A stretch of DNA of 64,000 nt, taken from positions 18,784,299 to 18,848,298 of the forward strand of contig NC_080058.1 in assembly GCF_026212465.1 (NCBI RefSeq). The letters are read 5' to 3'. The stretch is from Amaranthus tricolor (lineage: Eukaryota; Streptophyta; Magnoliopsida; Caryophyllales; Amaranthaceae). This document shows positions 9,776-22,086 of this stretch, piece after piece (position 1 is the stretch's first letter; each line of letters begins with the position of its first letter). Under the pieces are notes generated by a model that did not search any database, had not been told where the DNA came from, and saw only the letters and a program-made list of their open reading frames with translations. The position numbers and the translations under genes were made by a program.

Positions 9776-10669
9776 TCATTCCTTACTATGAACCACTCCC
9801 CCATCAACTAGTAGAGCCCCATCATAGTCATCATCATCATCAATAAAGCCTAGAGCGGCATTCCCGCTACTCTCATTCTCAATTCTCCCACTATCCTTTA
9901 AGTTTCTCATTCTCTTAAGGTCTTCCTTAAATTCCTTGCACATCATTTGTATGTGCCCCTTTTTCTTACAATAGTAACACTCTTTGTTACTAAGATCATC
10001 CCTCCCACGAGACCTACCCCTTCCTTGATATTTTTCCTTGGTCCTTCCCCCATTAGAACCCTTACTAAACAAACCATCCCCAACATCCTTCTTTTCTTCC
10101 CCCTCTCTTCTCACCATGAACCTATCATTCTCTCTCAACGCCGCCAATGCTTGATCAAGAGTGATAGAATCCCTACCTATGAGCAATGTTTGGACTATGT
10201 TTCTATAGTCCTTGGGAAGTGAAGCCAAAAATAATAGAGCTTGTTCTTCATCGGTCAACTTTTCATCGGCATTTAACAATTGGCACACCAACTTGTTAAA
10301 TGTGTTAATGTGGTCTTGCATTGTTGTATCCTCATCCTTCATGAGTTGATAGAACTCCCACCTCAAGCAAAGTTTATTTGTTAGGGATTTGGAAGCATAC
10401 ACCGATTGTAATTTTTCCAACAACTCACCGGGATCGGTCTCTTTCAAGTAGTGATACTTGATTTCGAGTGCAATGGCAAGCCGGATTGTGCTTACCGCCT
10501 TCTTTCTCATTTGTGTCCATCTTGCTTCTTCTACATTATTTGGTTTCTCCTTCAATAGCGCATCATCGATGCCTTGCTGCACCAAAAAATCTTCCACCGA
10601 ATTCTTCCATATGGAAAAATTGATTCTTCCATCAAACAATTGAATAGAGAAACTTTTCCCATCGGTCAT
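9776..10669 (-). CDS. gag: Copia Gag polyprotein, array unit 1
   Basis: 297 codons. The N-terminal two-thirds is a UBN2/Retrotran_gag_2-type capsid region (FDGRINFSIWKNSVEDFL near residues 13-30; LLFLASLPKDY near 145). A basic Gly/Arg linker (about 200-225) leads to one CCHC zinc knuckle, CYYCKKKGHIQMMC (about 231-244), then an acidic tail with an Asp run. Gag would form the cytoplasmic virus-like particle that packages element RNA. The start is the first Met after the leader, about 70 bp from the primer site. The frame ends at TGA 9776-9778, immediately before the protease Asp-Ser-Gly motif. Unit 1 carries Lys in the FSKGSNGG segment, shared only with unit 4. Confidence 0.93.
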   Translation of the reverse strand: MTDGKSFSIQLFDGRINFSIWKNSVEDFLVQQGIDDALLKEKPNNVEEARWTQMRKKAVSTIRLAIALEIKYHYLKETDPGELLEKLQSVYASKSLTNKLCLRWEFYQLMKDEDTTMQDHINTFNKLVCQLLNADEKLTDEEQALLFLASLPKDYRNIVQTLLIGRDSITLDQALAALRENDRFMVRREGEEKKDVGDGLFSKGSNGGRTKEKYQGRGRSRGRDDLSNKECYYCKKKGHIQMMCKEFKEDLKRMRNLKDSGRIENESSGNAALGFIDDDDDYDGALLVDGGVVHSKE

Positions 10670-11335
10670 TGTGTCTTTCTTATTTTTGTAACCTCACTTT
10701 CACACTCCAAATAGCCCAAGACGCACTCCCGCTCTGATACCAATTGAAAGCGCAAGCCTCAAAGAGGTTTAACAAAGAAAAACAAATGAAAATTATAATG
10801 CAAAATGAACACAAGTGTTTATGAGGTATCTTGAATACCTCCCCCTCAAATATAGTTTATTATAATGAATTCAACAATTACAAATATAATAAACCTCCCT
10901 TATCTTGAGAACAACCTCTCAAGATCACAAATACTAAAGCAAAGTAAGAACACTCTCAAGTTTCTAACAATGCAATAGCCCTCTCAACAATATGTGTGTT
11001 TGTGGTGGTTGTTACTATGAGTGATGAATCCTATTTATAGCCAAGATATTCATCACTCTTAGTATTCCCTCATAAATCACCATAAACTCACATTTAACAA
11101 CTCAATTAACATCCTAATTAACTATGACAATAAACATTGCAATAAACAATAGAGTAATGCACCACATAATTGCATAGTCACTTCATATTCTGACCAAAAC
11201 AGAATCCAAAGTAGTCTGTTGATCTTCCTGTTGCTTTGATCAAACAACTCTCATCAACCGTTCCAAACCTTAAACCATCCATATTCGACACATCTTTATC
11301 GACCATCTCTAAAGTACAAGACAAAGCATGTTCGA

Positions 11336-11827
11336 CTAATGTTTAAAGTGAACGTCATCACTAAGATTATTGGCACTTGCTTTAACAATCTCCCCCTCAA
11401 GTCCAATATTCTTATCCTCCTCAAAAATAACTCTCTTTGACCCAAACACACCATCACCAACACTTTTGTGGCCTAGGCTACCACAATTAACTTGTAGCTC
11501 ATACAAGTTCCTATGACTCCTTACTCCCTTCATGAGCACCATGCTCCCTCTAATGACTTTCAAAACCCCTCCACTTGCTTTGAAAGTGCATCCTTTACTC
11601 TCAAGTCTACCTAATGAAATAAGGTTCCTCTCAAACTTAGGTACATACCTTACATCACCAAGTCTTCTCTTGACACCTCCATGAGTCTCAATAATAACCT
11701 CACCAATACCTTCTACTTTCACCTTTTCATCATTTGGTAAAGTAACAAGGCCATAATCCCCATAACTAAGCTTAGTAAATTTTCCTTTCTCACAACAAAT
11801 GTGGAATGAGCAACCGGAGTCTATTAC
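11336..11827 (-). pseudogene. Protease fragment, unit 2
   Basis: Majority form: Arg in FERNLIS and Gly in GDGVFG. Confidence 0.78.
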
Positions 11828-12721
11828 TCATTCCTTACTATGAACCACTCCCCCATCAACTAGTAGAGCCCCATCATAGTCATCATCATCATCAATAAAG
11901 CCTAGAGCGGCATTCCCGCTACTCTCATTCTCAATTCTCCCACTATCCTTTAAGTTTCTCATTCTCTTAAGGTCTTCCTTAAATTCCTTGCACATCATTT
12001 GTATGTGCCCCTTTTTCTTACAATAGTAACACTCTTTGTTACTAAGATCATCCCTCCCACGAGACCTACCCCTTCCTTGATATTTTTCCTTGGTCCTTCC
12101 CCCATTAGAACCCTCACTAAACAAACCATCCCCAACATCCTTCTTTTCTTCCCCCTCTCTTCTCACCATGAACCTATCATTCTCTCTCAACGCCGCCAAT
12201 GCTTGATCAAGAGTGATAGAATCCCTACCTATGAGCAATGTTTGGACTATGTTTCTATAGTCCTTGGGAAGTGAAGCCAAAAATAATAGAGCTTGTTCTT
12301 CATCGGTCAACTTTTCATCGGCATTTAACAATTGGCACACCAACTTGTTAAATGTGTTAATGTGGTCTTGCATTGTTGTATCCTCATCCTTCATGAGTTG
12401 ATAGAACTCCCACCTCAAGCAAAGTTTATTTGTTAGGGATTTGGAAGCATACACCGATTGTAATTTTTCCAACAACTCACCGGGATCGGTCTCTTTCAAG
12501 TAGTGATACTTGATTTCGAGTGCAATGGCAAGCCGGATTGTGCTTACCGCCTTCTTTCTCATTTGTGTCCATCTTGCTTCTTCTACATTATTTGGTTTCT
12601 CCTTCAATAGCGCATCATCGATGCCTTGCTGCACCAAAAAATCTTCCACCGAATTCTTCCATATGGAAAAATTGATTCTTCCATCAAACAATTGAATAGA
12701 GAAACTTTTCCCATCGGTCAT
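11828..12721 (-). CDS. gag: Copia Gag, array unit 2
   Basis: Same 297-codon frame as unit 1 but with Glu in FSEGSNGG, the majority form of the array. Confidence 0.92.
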   Translation of the reverse strand: MTDGKSFSIQLFDGRINFSIWKNSVEDFLVQQGIDDALLKEKPNNVEEARWTQMRKKAVSTIRLAIALEIKYHYLKETDPGELLEKLQSVYASKSLTNKLCLRWEFYQLMKDEDTTMQDHINTFNKLVCQLLNADEKLTDEEQALLFLASLPKDYRNIVQTLLIGRDSITLDQALAALRENDRFMVRREGEEKKDVGDGLFSEGSNGGRTKEKYQGRGRSRGRDDLSNKECYYCKKKGHIQMMCKEFKEDLKRMRNLKDSGRIENESSGNAALGFIDDDDDYDGALLVDGGVVHSKE

Positions 12722-13387
12722 TGTGTCTTTCTTATTTTTGTAACCTCACTTTCACACTCCAAATAGCCCAAGACGCACTCCCGCTCTGATACCAATTGAA
12801 AGCGCAAGCCTCAAAGAGGTTTAACAAAGAAAAACAAATGAAAATTATAATGCAAAATGAACACAAGTGTTTATGAGGTATCTTGAATACCTCCCCCTCA
12901 AATATAGTTTATTATAATGAATTCAACAATTACAAATATAATAAACCTCCCTTATCTTGAGAACAACCTCTCAAGATCACAAATACTAAAGCAAAGTAAG
13001 AACACTCTCAAGTTTCTAACAATGCAATAGCCCTCTCAACAATATGTGTGTTTGTGGTGGTTGTTACTATGAGTGATGAATCCTATTTATAGCCAAGATA
13101 TTCATCACTCTTAGTATTCCCTCATAAATCACCATAAACTCACATTTAACAACTCAATTAACATCCTAATTAACTATGACAATAAACATTGCAATAAACA
13201 ATAGAGTAATGCACCACATAATTGCATAGTCACTTCATATTCTGACCAAAACAGAATCCAAAGTAGTCTGTTGATCTTCCTGTTGCTTTGATCAAACAAC
13301 TCTCATCAACCGTTCCAAACCTTAAACCATCCATATTCGACACATCTTTATCGACCATCTCTAAAGTACAAGACAAAGCATGTTCGA

Positions 13388-13879
13388 CTAATGTTTAAAG
13401 TGAACGTCATCACTAAGATTATTGGCACTTGCTTTAACAATCTCCCCCTCAAGTCCAATATTCTTATCCTCCTCAAAAATAACTCTCTTTGACCCAAACA
13501 CACCATCACCAACACTTTTGTGGCCTAGGCTACCACAATTAACTTGTAGCTCATACAAGTTCCTATGACTCCTTACTCCCTTCATGAGCACCATGCTCCC
13601 TCTAATGACTTTCAAAACCCCTCCACTTGCTTTGAAAGTGCATCCTTTACTCTCAAGTCTACCTAATGAAATAAGGTTCCTCTCAAACTTAGGTACATAC
13701 CTTACATCACCAAGTCTTCTCTTGACACCTCCATGAGTCTCAATAATAACCTCACCAATACCTTCTACTTTCACCTTTTCATCATTTGGTAAAGTAACAA
13801 GGCCATAATCCCCATAACTAAGCTTAGTAAATTTTCCTTTCTCACAACAAATGTGGAATGAGCAACCGGAGTCTATTAC
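13388..13879 (-). pseudogene. Protease fragment, unit 3
   Basis: Majority (Arg/Gly) form. Confidence 0.78.
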
Positions 13880-14773
13880 TCATTCCTTACTATGAACCAC
13901 TCCCCCATCAACTAGTAGAGCCCCATCATAGTCATCATCATCATCAATAAAGCCTAGAGCGGCATTCCCGCTACTCTCATTCTCAATTCTCCCACTATCC
14001 TTTAAGTTTCTCATTCTCTTAAGGTCTTCCTTAAATTCCTTGCACATCATTTGTATGTGCCCCTTTTTCTTACAATAGTAACACTCTTTGTTACTAAGAT
14101 CATCCCTCCCACGAGACCTACCCCTTCCTTGATATTTTTCCTTGGTCCTTCCCCCATTAGAACCCTCACTAAACAAACCATCCCCAACATCCTTCTTTTC
14201 TTCCCCCTCTCTTCTCACCATGAACCTATCATTCTCTCTCAACGCCGCCAATGCTTGATCAAGAGTGATAGAATCCCTACCTATGAGCAATGTTTGGACT
14301 ATGTTTCTATAGTCCTTGGGAAGTGAAGCCAAAAATAATAGAGCTTGTTCTTCATCGGTCAACTTTTCATCGGCATTTAACAATTGGCACACCAACTTGT
14401 TAAATGTGTTAATGTGGTCTTGCATTGTTGTATCCTCATCCTTCATGAGTTGATAGAACTCCCACCTCAAGCAAAGTTTATTTGTTAGGGATTTGGAAGC
14501 ATACACCGATTGTAATTTTTCCAACAACTCACCGGGATCGGTCTCTTTCAAGTAGTGATACTTGATTTCGAGTGCAATGGCAAGCCGGATTGTGCTTACC
14601 GCCTTCTTTCTCATTTGTGTCCATCTTGCTTCTTCTACATTATTTGGTTTCTCCTTCAATAGCGCATCATCGATGCCTTGCTGCACCAAAAAATCTTCCA
14701 CCGAATTCTTCCATATGGAAAAATTGATTCTTCCATCAAACAATTGAATAGAGAAACTTTTCCCATCGGTCAT
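13880..14773 (-). CDS. gag: Copia Gag, array unit 3
   Basis: Majority (Glu) protein form, identical in protein to unit 2. Confidence 0.92.
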   Translation of the reverse strand: MTDGKSFSIQLFDGRINFSIWKNSVEDFLVQQGIDDALLKEKPNNVEEARWTQMRKKAVSTIRLAIALEIKYHYLKETDPGELLEKLQSVYASKSLTNKLCLRWEFYQLMKDEDTTMQDHINTFNKLVCQLLNADEKLTDEEQALLFLASLPKDYRNIVQTLLIGRDSITLDQALAALRENDRFMVRREGEEKKDVGDGLFSEGSNGGRTKEKYQGRGRSRGRDDLSNKECYYCKKKGHIQMMCKEFKEDLKRMRNLKDSGRIENESSGNAALGFIDDDDDYDGALLVDGGVVHSKE

Positions 14774-15439
14774 TGTGTCTTTCTTATTTTTGTAACCTCA
14801 CTTTCACACTCCAAATAGCCCAAGACGCACTCCCGCTCTGATACCAATTGAAAGCGCAAGCCTCAAAGAGGTTTAACAAAGAAAAACAAATGAAAATTAT
14901 AATGCAAAATGAACACAAGTGTTTATGAGGTATCTTGAATACCTCCCCCTCAAATATAGTTTATTATAATGAATTCAACAATTACAAATATAATAAACCT
15001 CCCTTATCTTGAGAACAACCTCTCAAGATCACAAATACTAAAGCAAAGTAAGAACACTCTCAAGTTTCTAACAATGCAATAGCCCTCTCAACAATATGTG
15101 TGTTTGTGGTGGTTGTTACTATGAGTGATGAATCCTATTTATAGCCAAGATATTCATCACTCTTAGTATTCCCTCATAAATCACCATAAACTCACATTTA
15201 ACAACTCAATTAACATCCTAATTAACTATGACAATAAACATTGCAATAAACAATAGAGTAATGCACCACATAATTGCATAGTCACTTCATATTCTGACCA
15301 AAACAGAATCCAAAGTAGTCTGTTGATCTTCCTGTTGCTTTGATCAAACAACTCTCATCAACCGTTCCAAACCTTAAACCATCCATATTCGACACATCTT
15401 TATCGACCATCTCTAAAGTACAAGACAAAGCATGTTCGA

Positions 15440-15931
15440 CTAATGTTTAAAGTGAACGTCATCACTAAGATTATTGGCACTTGCTTTAACAATCTCCCCC
15501 TCAAGTCCAATATTCTTATCCTCCTCAAAAATAACTCTCTTTGACCCAAACACACCATCACCAACACTTTTGTGGCCTAGGCTACCACAATTAACTTGTA
15601 GCTCATACAAGTTCCTATGACTCCTTACTCCCTTCATGAGCACCATGCTCCCTCTAATGACTTTCAAAACCCCTCCACTTGCTTTGAAAGTGCATCCTTT
15701 ACTCTCAAGTCTACCTAATGAAATAAGGTTCATCTCAAACTTAGGTACATACCTTACATCACCAAGTCTTCTCTTGACACCTCCATGAGTCTCAATAATA
15801 ACCTCACCAATACCTTCTACTTTCACCTTTTCATCATTTGGTAAAGTAACAAGGCCATAATCCCCATAACTAAGCTTAGTAAATTTTCCTTTCTCACAAC
15901 AAATGTGGAATGAGCAACCGGAGTCTATTAC
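15440..15931 (-). pseudogene. Protease fragment, unit 4
   Basis: Carries the Met variant (FEMNLIS) seen in units 1, 4 and 5, with Gly in GDGVFG. Confidence 0.78.
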
Positions 15932-16825
15932 TCATTCCTTACTATGAACCACTCCCCCATCAACTAGTAGAGCCCCATCATAGTCATCATCATCATCAAT
16001 AAAGCCTAGAGCGGCATTCCCGCTACTCTCATTCTCAATTCTCCCACTATCCTTTAAGTTTCTCATTCTCTTAAGGTCTTCCTTAAATTCCTTGCACATC
16101 ATTTGTATGTGCCCCTTTTTCTTACAATAGTAACACTCTTTGTTACTAAGATCATCCCTCCCACGAGACCTACCCCTTCCTTGATATTTTTCCTTGGTCC
16201 TTCCCCCATTAGAACCCTTACTAAACAAACCATCCCCAACATCCTTCTTTTCTTCCCCCTCTCTTCTCACCATGAACCTATCATTCTCTCTCAACGCCGC
16301 CAATGCTTGATCAAGAGTGATAGAATCCCTACCTATGAGCAATGTTTGGACTATGTTTCTATAGTCCTTGGGAAGTGAAGCCAAAAATAATAGAGCTTGT
16401 TCTTCATCGGTCAACTTTTCATCGGCATTTAACAATTGGCACACCAACTTGTTAAATGTGTTAATGTGGTCTTGCATTGTTGTATCCTCATCCTTCATGA
16501 GTTGATAGAACTCCCACCTCAAGCAAAGTTTATTTGTTAGGGATTTGGAAGCATACACCGATTGTAATTTTTCCAACAACTCACCGGGATCGGTCTCTTT
16601 CAAGTAGTGATACTTGATTTCGAGTGCAATGGCAAGCCGGATTGTGCTTACCGCCTTCTTTCTCATTTGTGTCCATCTTGCTTCTTCTACATTATTTGGT
16701 TTCTCCTTCAATAGCGCATCATCGATGCCTTGCTGCACCAAAAAATCTTCCACCGAATTCTTCCATATGGAAAAATTGATTCTTCCATCAAACAATTGAA
16801 TAGAGAAACTTTTCCCATCGGTCAT
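15932..16825 (-). CDS. gag: Copia Gag, array unit 4
   Basis: Carries the Lys variant (FSKGSNGG) shared only with unit 1, three periods away. Confidence 0.92.
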   Translation of the reverse strand: MTDGKSFSIQLFDGRINFSIWKNSVEDFLVQQGIDDALLKEKPNNVEEARWTQMRKKAVSTIRLAIALEIKYHYLKETDPGELLEKLQSVYASKSLTNKLCLRWEFYQLMKDEDTTMQDHINTFNKLVCQLLNADEKLTDEEQALLFLASLPKDYRNIVQTLLIGRDSITLDQALAALRENDRFMVRREGEEKKDVGDGLFSKGSNGGRTKEKYQGRGRSRGRDDLSNKECYYCKKKGHIQMMCKEFKEDLKRMRNLKDSGRIENESSGNAALGFIDDDDDYDGALLVDGGVVHSKE

Positions 16826-17491
16826 TGTGTCTTTCTTATTTTTGTAACCTCACTTTCACACTCCAAATAGCCCAAGACGCACTCCCGCTCTGATACCAAT
16901 TGAAAGCGCAAGCCTCAAAGAGGTTTAACAAAGAAAAACAAATGAAAATTATAATGCAAAATGAACACAAGTGTTTATGAGGTATCTTGAATACCTCCCC
17001 CTCAAATATAGTTTATTATAATGAATTCAACAATTACAAATATAATAAACCTCCCTTATCTTGAGAACAACCTCTCAAGATCACAAATACTAAAGCAAAG
17101 TAAGAACACTCTCAAGTTTCTAACAATGCAATAGCCCTCTCAACAATATGTGTGTTTGTGGTGGTTGTTACTATGAGTGATGAATCCTATTTATAGCCAA
17201 GATATTCATCACTCTTAGTATTCCCTCATAAATCACCATAAACTCACATTTAACAACTCAATTAACATCCTAATTAACTATGACAATAAACATTGCAATA
17301 AACAATAGAGTAATGCACCACATAATTGCATAGTCACTTCATATTCTGACCAAAACAGAATCCAAAGTAGTCTGTTGATCTTCCTGTTGCTTTGATCAAA
17401 CAACTCTCATCAACCGTTCCAAACCTTAAACCATCCATATTCGACACATCTTTATCGACCATCTCTAAAGTACAAGACAAAGCATGTTCGA

Positions 17492-17983
17492 CTAATGTTT
17501 AAAGTGAACGTCATCACTAAGATTATTGGCACTTGCTTTAACAATCTCCCCCTCAAGTCCAATATTCTTATCCTCCTCAAAAATAACTCTCTTTGACCCA
17601 AACACACCATCACCAACACTTTTGTGGCCTAGGCTACCACAATTAACTTGTAGCTCATACAAGTTCCTATGACTCCTTACTCCCTTCATGAGCACCATGC
17701 TCCCTCTAATGACTTTCAAAACCCCTCCACTTGCTTTGAAAGTGCATCCTTTACTCTCAAGTCTACCTAATGAAATAAGGTTCATCTCAAACTTAGGTAC
17801 ATACCTTACATCACCAAGTCTTCTCTTGACACCTCCATGAGTCTCAATAATAACCTCACCAATACCTTCTACTTTCACCTTTTCATCATTTGGTAAAGTA
17901 ACAAGGCCATAATCCCCATAACTAAGCTTAGTAAATTTTCCTTTCTCACAACAAATGTGGAATGAGCAACCGGAGTCTATTAC
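17492..17983 (-). pseudogene. Protease fragment, unit 5
   Basis: Met variant (FEMNLIS). Confidence 0.78.
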
Positions 17984-18877
17984 TCATTCCTTACTATGAA
18001 CCACTCCCCCATCAACTAGTAGAGCCCCATCATAGTCATCATCATCATCAATAAAGCCTAGAGCGGCATTCCCGCTACTCTCATTCTCAATTCTCCCACT
18101 ATCCTTTAAGTTTCTCATTCTCTTAAGGTCTTCCTTAAATTCCTTGCACATCATTTGTATGTGCCCCTTTTTCTTACAATAGTAACACTCTTTGTTACTA
18201 AGATCATCCCTCCCACGAGACCTACCCCTTCCTTGATATTTTTCCTTGGTCCTTCCCCCATTAGAACCCTCACTAAACAAACCATCCCCAACATCCTTCT
18301 TTTCTTCCCCCTCTCTTCTCACCATGAACCTATCATTCTCTCTCAACGCCGCCAATGCTTGATCAAGAGTGATAGAATCCCTACCTATGAGCAATGTTTG
18401 GACTATGTTTCTATAGTCCTTGGGAAGTGAAGCCAAAAATAATAGAGCTTGTTCTTCATCGGTCAACTTTTCATCGGCATTTAACAATTGGCACACCAAC
18501 TTGTTAAATGTGTTAATGTGGTCTTGCATTGTTGTATCCTCATCCTTCATGAGTTGATAGAACTCCCACCTCAAGCAAAGTTTATTTGTTAGGGATTTGG
18601 AAGCATACACCGATTGTAATTTTTCCAACAACTCACCGGGATCGGTCTCTTTCAAGTAGTGATACTTGATTTCGAGTGCAATGGCAAGCCGGATTGTGCT
18701 TACCGCCTTCTTTCTCATTTGTGTCCATCTTGCTTCTTCTACATTATTTGGTTTCTCCTTCAATAGCGCATCATCGATGCCTTGCTGCACCAAAAAATCT
18801 TCCACCGAATTCTTCCATATGGAAAAATTGATTCTTCCATCAAACAATTGAATAGAGAAACTTTTCCCATCGGTCAT
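17984..18877 (-). CDS. gag: Copia Gag, array unit 5
   Basis: Glu form, combined with the Met protease variant, so it is a recombinant-looking haplotype between units 4 and 6. Confidence 0.92.
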   Translation of the reverse strand: MTDGKSFSIQLFDGRINFSIWKNSVEDFLVQQGIDDALLKEKPNNVEEARWTQMRKKAVSTIRLAIALEIKYHYLKETDPGELLEKLQSVYASKSLTNKLCLRWEFYQLMKDEDTTMQDHINTFNKLVCQLLNADEKLTDEEQALLFLASLPKDYRNIVQTLLIGRDSITLDQALAALRENDRFMVRREGEEKKDVGDGLFSEGSNGGRTKEKYQGRGRSRGRDDLSNKECYYCKKKGHIQMMCKEFKEDLKRMRNLKDSGRIENESSGNAALGFIDDDDDYDGALLVDGGVVHSKE

Positions 18878-19543
18878 TGTGTCTTTCTTATTTTTGTAAC
18901 CTCACTTTCACACTCCAAATAGCCCAAGACGCACTCCCGCTCTGATACCAATTGAAAGCGCAAGCCTCAAAGAGGTTTAACAAAGAAAAACAAATGAAAA
19001 TTATAATGCAAAATGAACACAAGTGTTTATGAGGTATCTTGAATACCTCCCCCTCAAATATAGTTTATTATAATGAATTCAACAATTACAAATATAATAA
19101 ACCTCCCTTATCTTGAGAACAACCTCTCAAGATCACAAATACTAAAGCAAAGTAAGAACACTCTCAAGTTTCTAACAATGCAATAGCCCTCTCAACAATA
19201 TGTGTGTTTGTGGTGGTTGTTACTATGAGTGATGAATCCTATTTATAGCCAAGATATTCATCACTCTTAGTATTCCCTCATAAATCACCATAAACTCACA
19301 TTTAACAACTCAATTAACATCCTAATTAACTATGACAATAAACATTGCAATAAACAATAGAGTAATGCACCACATAATTGCATAGTCACTTCATATTCTG
19401 ACCAAAACAGAATCCAAAGTAGTCTGTTGATCTTCCTGTTGCTTTGATCAAACAACTCTCATCAACCGTTCCAAACCTTAAACCATCCATATTCGACACA
19501 TCTTTATCGACCATCTCTAAAGTACAAGACAAAGCATGTTCGA

Positions 19544-20034
19544 CTAATGTTTAAAGTGAACGTCATCACTAAGATTATTGGCACTTGCTTTAACAATCTC
19601 CCCCTCAAGTCCAATATTCTTATCCTCCTCAAAAATAACTCTCTTTGACCCAAACACACCATCACCAACACTTTTGTGGCCTAGGCTACCACAATTAACT
19701 TGTAGCTCATACAAGTTCCTATGACTCCTTACTCCCTTCATGAGCACCATGCTCCCTCTAATGACTTTCAAAACCCCTCCACTTGCTTTGAAAGTGCATC
19801 CTTTCTCTCAAGTCTACCTAATGAAATAAGGTTCCTCTCAAACTTAGGTACATACCTTACATCACCAAGTCTTCTCTTGACACCTCCATGAGTCTCAATA
19901 ATAACCTCACCAATACCTTCTACTTTCACCTTTTCATCATTTGGTAAAGTAACAAGGCCATAATCCCCATAACTAAGCTTAGTAAATTTTCCTTTCTCAC
20001 AACAAATGTGGAATGAGCAACCGGAGTCTATTAC
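19544..20034 (-). pseudogene. Protease fragment, unit 6, frameshifted
   Basis: One base is missing near 19804 (CTTTCTCTC where others have CTTTACTCTC). The frame breaks after the FERNLISLG segment, and unit 6 is 2051 bp long. Confidence 0.8.
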
Positions 20035-20928
20035 TCATTCCTTACTATGAACCACTCCCCCATCAACTAGTAGAGCCCCATCATAGTCATCATCATCATC
20101 AATAAAGCCTAGAGCGGCATTCCCGCTACTCTCATTCTCAATTCTCCCACTATCCTTTAAGTTTCTCATTCTCTTAAGGTCTTCCTTAAATTCCTTGCAC
20201 ATCATTTGTATGTGCCCCTTTTTCTTACAATAGTAACACTCTTTGTTACTAAGATCATCCCTCCCACGAGACCTACCCCTTCCTTGATATTTTTCCTTGG
20301 TCCTTCCCCCATTAGAACCCTCACTAAACAAACCATCCCCAACATCCTTCTTTTCTTCCCCCTCTCTTCTCACCATGAACCTATCATTCTCTCTCAACGC
20401 CGCCAATGCTTGATCAAGAGTGATAGAATCCCTACCTATGAGCAATGTTTGGACTATGTTTCTATAGTCCTTGGGAAGTGAAGCCAAAAATAATAGAGCT
20501 TGTTCTTCATCGGTCAACTTTTCATCGGCATTTAACAATTGGCACACCAACTTGTTAAATGTGTTAATGTGGTCTTGCATTGTTGTATCCTCATCCTTCA
20601 TGAGTTGATAGAACTCCCACCTCAAGCAAAGTTTATTTGTTAGGGATTTGGAAGCATACACCGATTGTAATTTTTCCAACAACTCACCGGGATCGGTCTC
20701 TTTCAAGTAGTGATACTTGATTTCGAGTGCAATGGCAAGCCGGATTGTGCTTACCGCCTTCTTTCTCATTTGTGTCCATCTTGCTTCTTCTACATTATTT
20801 GGTTTCTCCTTCAATAGCGCATCATCGATGCCTTGCTGCACCAAAAAATCTTCCACCGAATTCTTCCATATGGAAAAATTGATTCTTCCATCAAACAATT
20901 GAATAGAGAAACTTTTCCCATCGGTCAT
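20035..20928 (-). CDS. gag: Copia Gag, array unit 6
   Basis: Majority protein form. Gag is intact although its protease segment is frameshifted. Confidence 0.92.
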   Translation of the reverse strand: MTDGKSFSIQLFDGRINFSIWKNSVEDFLVQQGIDDALLKEKPNNVEEARWTQMRKKAVSTIRLAIALEIKYHYLKETDPGELLEKLQSVYASKSLTNKLCLRWEFYQLMKDEDTTMQDHINTFNKLVCQLLNADEKLTDEEQALLFLASLPKDYRNIVQTLLIGRDSITLDQALAALRENDRFMVRREGEEKKDVGDGLFSEGSNGGRTKEKYQGRGRSRGRDDLSNKECYYCKKKGHIQMMCKEFKEDLKRMRNLKDSGRIENESSGNAALGFIDDDDDYDGALLVDGGVVHSKE

Positions 20929-21594
20929 TGTGTCTTTCTTATTTTTGTAACCTCACTTTCACACTCCAAATAGCCCAAGACGCACTCCCGCTCTGATACC
21001 AATTGAAAGCGCAAGCCTCAAAGAGGTTTAACAAAGAAAAACAAATGAAAATTATAATGCAAAATGAACACAAGTGTTTATGAGGTATCTTGAATACCTC
21101 CCCCTCAAATATAGTTTATTATAATGAATTCAACAATTACAAATATAATAAACCTCCCTTATCTTGAGAACAACCTCTCAAGATCACAAATACTAAAGCA
21201 AAGTAAGAACACTCTCAAGTTTCTAACAATGCAATAGCCCTCTCAACAATATGTGTGTTTGTGGTGGTTGTTACTATGAGTGATGAATCCTATTTATAGC
21301 CAAGATATTCATCACTCTTAGTATTCCCTCATAAATCACCATAAACTCACATTTAACAACTCAATTAACATCCTAATTAACTATGACAATAAACATTGCA
21401 ATAAACAATAGAGTAATGCACCACATAATTGCATAGTCACTTCATATTCTGACCAAAACAGAATCCAAAGTAGTCTGTTGATCTTCCTGTTGCTTTGATC
21501 AAACAACTCTCATCAACCGTTCCAAACCTTAAACCATCCATATTCGACACATCTTTATCGACCATCTCTAAAGTACAAGACAAAGCATGTTCGA

Positions 21595-22086
21595 CTAATG
21601 TTTAAAGTGAACGTCATCACTAAGATTATTGGCACTTGCTTTAACAATCTCCCCCTCAAGTCCAATATTCTTATCCTCCTCAAAAATAACTCTCTTTGAC
21701 CCAAACACACCATCACCAACACTTTTGTGGCCTAGGCTACCACAATTAACTTGTAGCTCATACAAGTTCCTATGACTCCTTACTCCCTTCATGAGCACCA
21801 TGCTCCCTCTAATGACTTTCAAAACCCCTCCACTTGCTTTGAAAGTGCATCCTTTACTCTCAAGTCTACCTAATGAAATAAGGTTCCTCTCAAACTTAGG
21901 TACATACCTTACATCACCAAGTCTTCTCTTGACACCTCCATGAGTCTCAATAATAACCTCACCAATACCTTCTACTTTCACCTTTTCATCATTTGGTAAA
22001 GTAACAAGGCCATAATCCCCATAACTAAGCTTAGTAAATTTTCCTTTCTCACAACAAATGTGGAATGAGCAACCGGAGTCTATTAC
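21595..22086 (-). pseudogene. Protease fragment, unit 7
   Basis: Majority form; the unit 6 deletion is absent. Confidence 0.78.

Noticed and set aside
9947..10643. Plus-strand open frames of 91 and 61 codons, repeated in every array unit
   Set aside because: They are antisense shadows of gag at fixed offsets and show no independent motifs.
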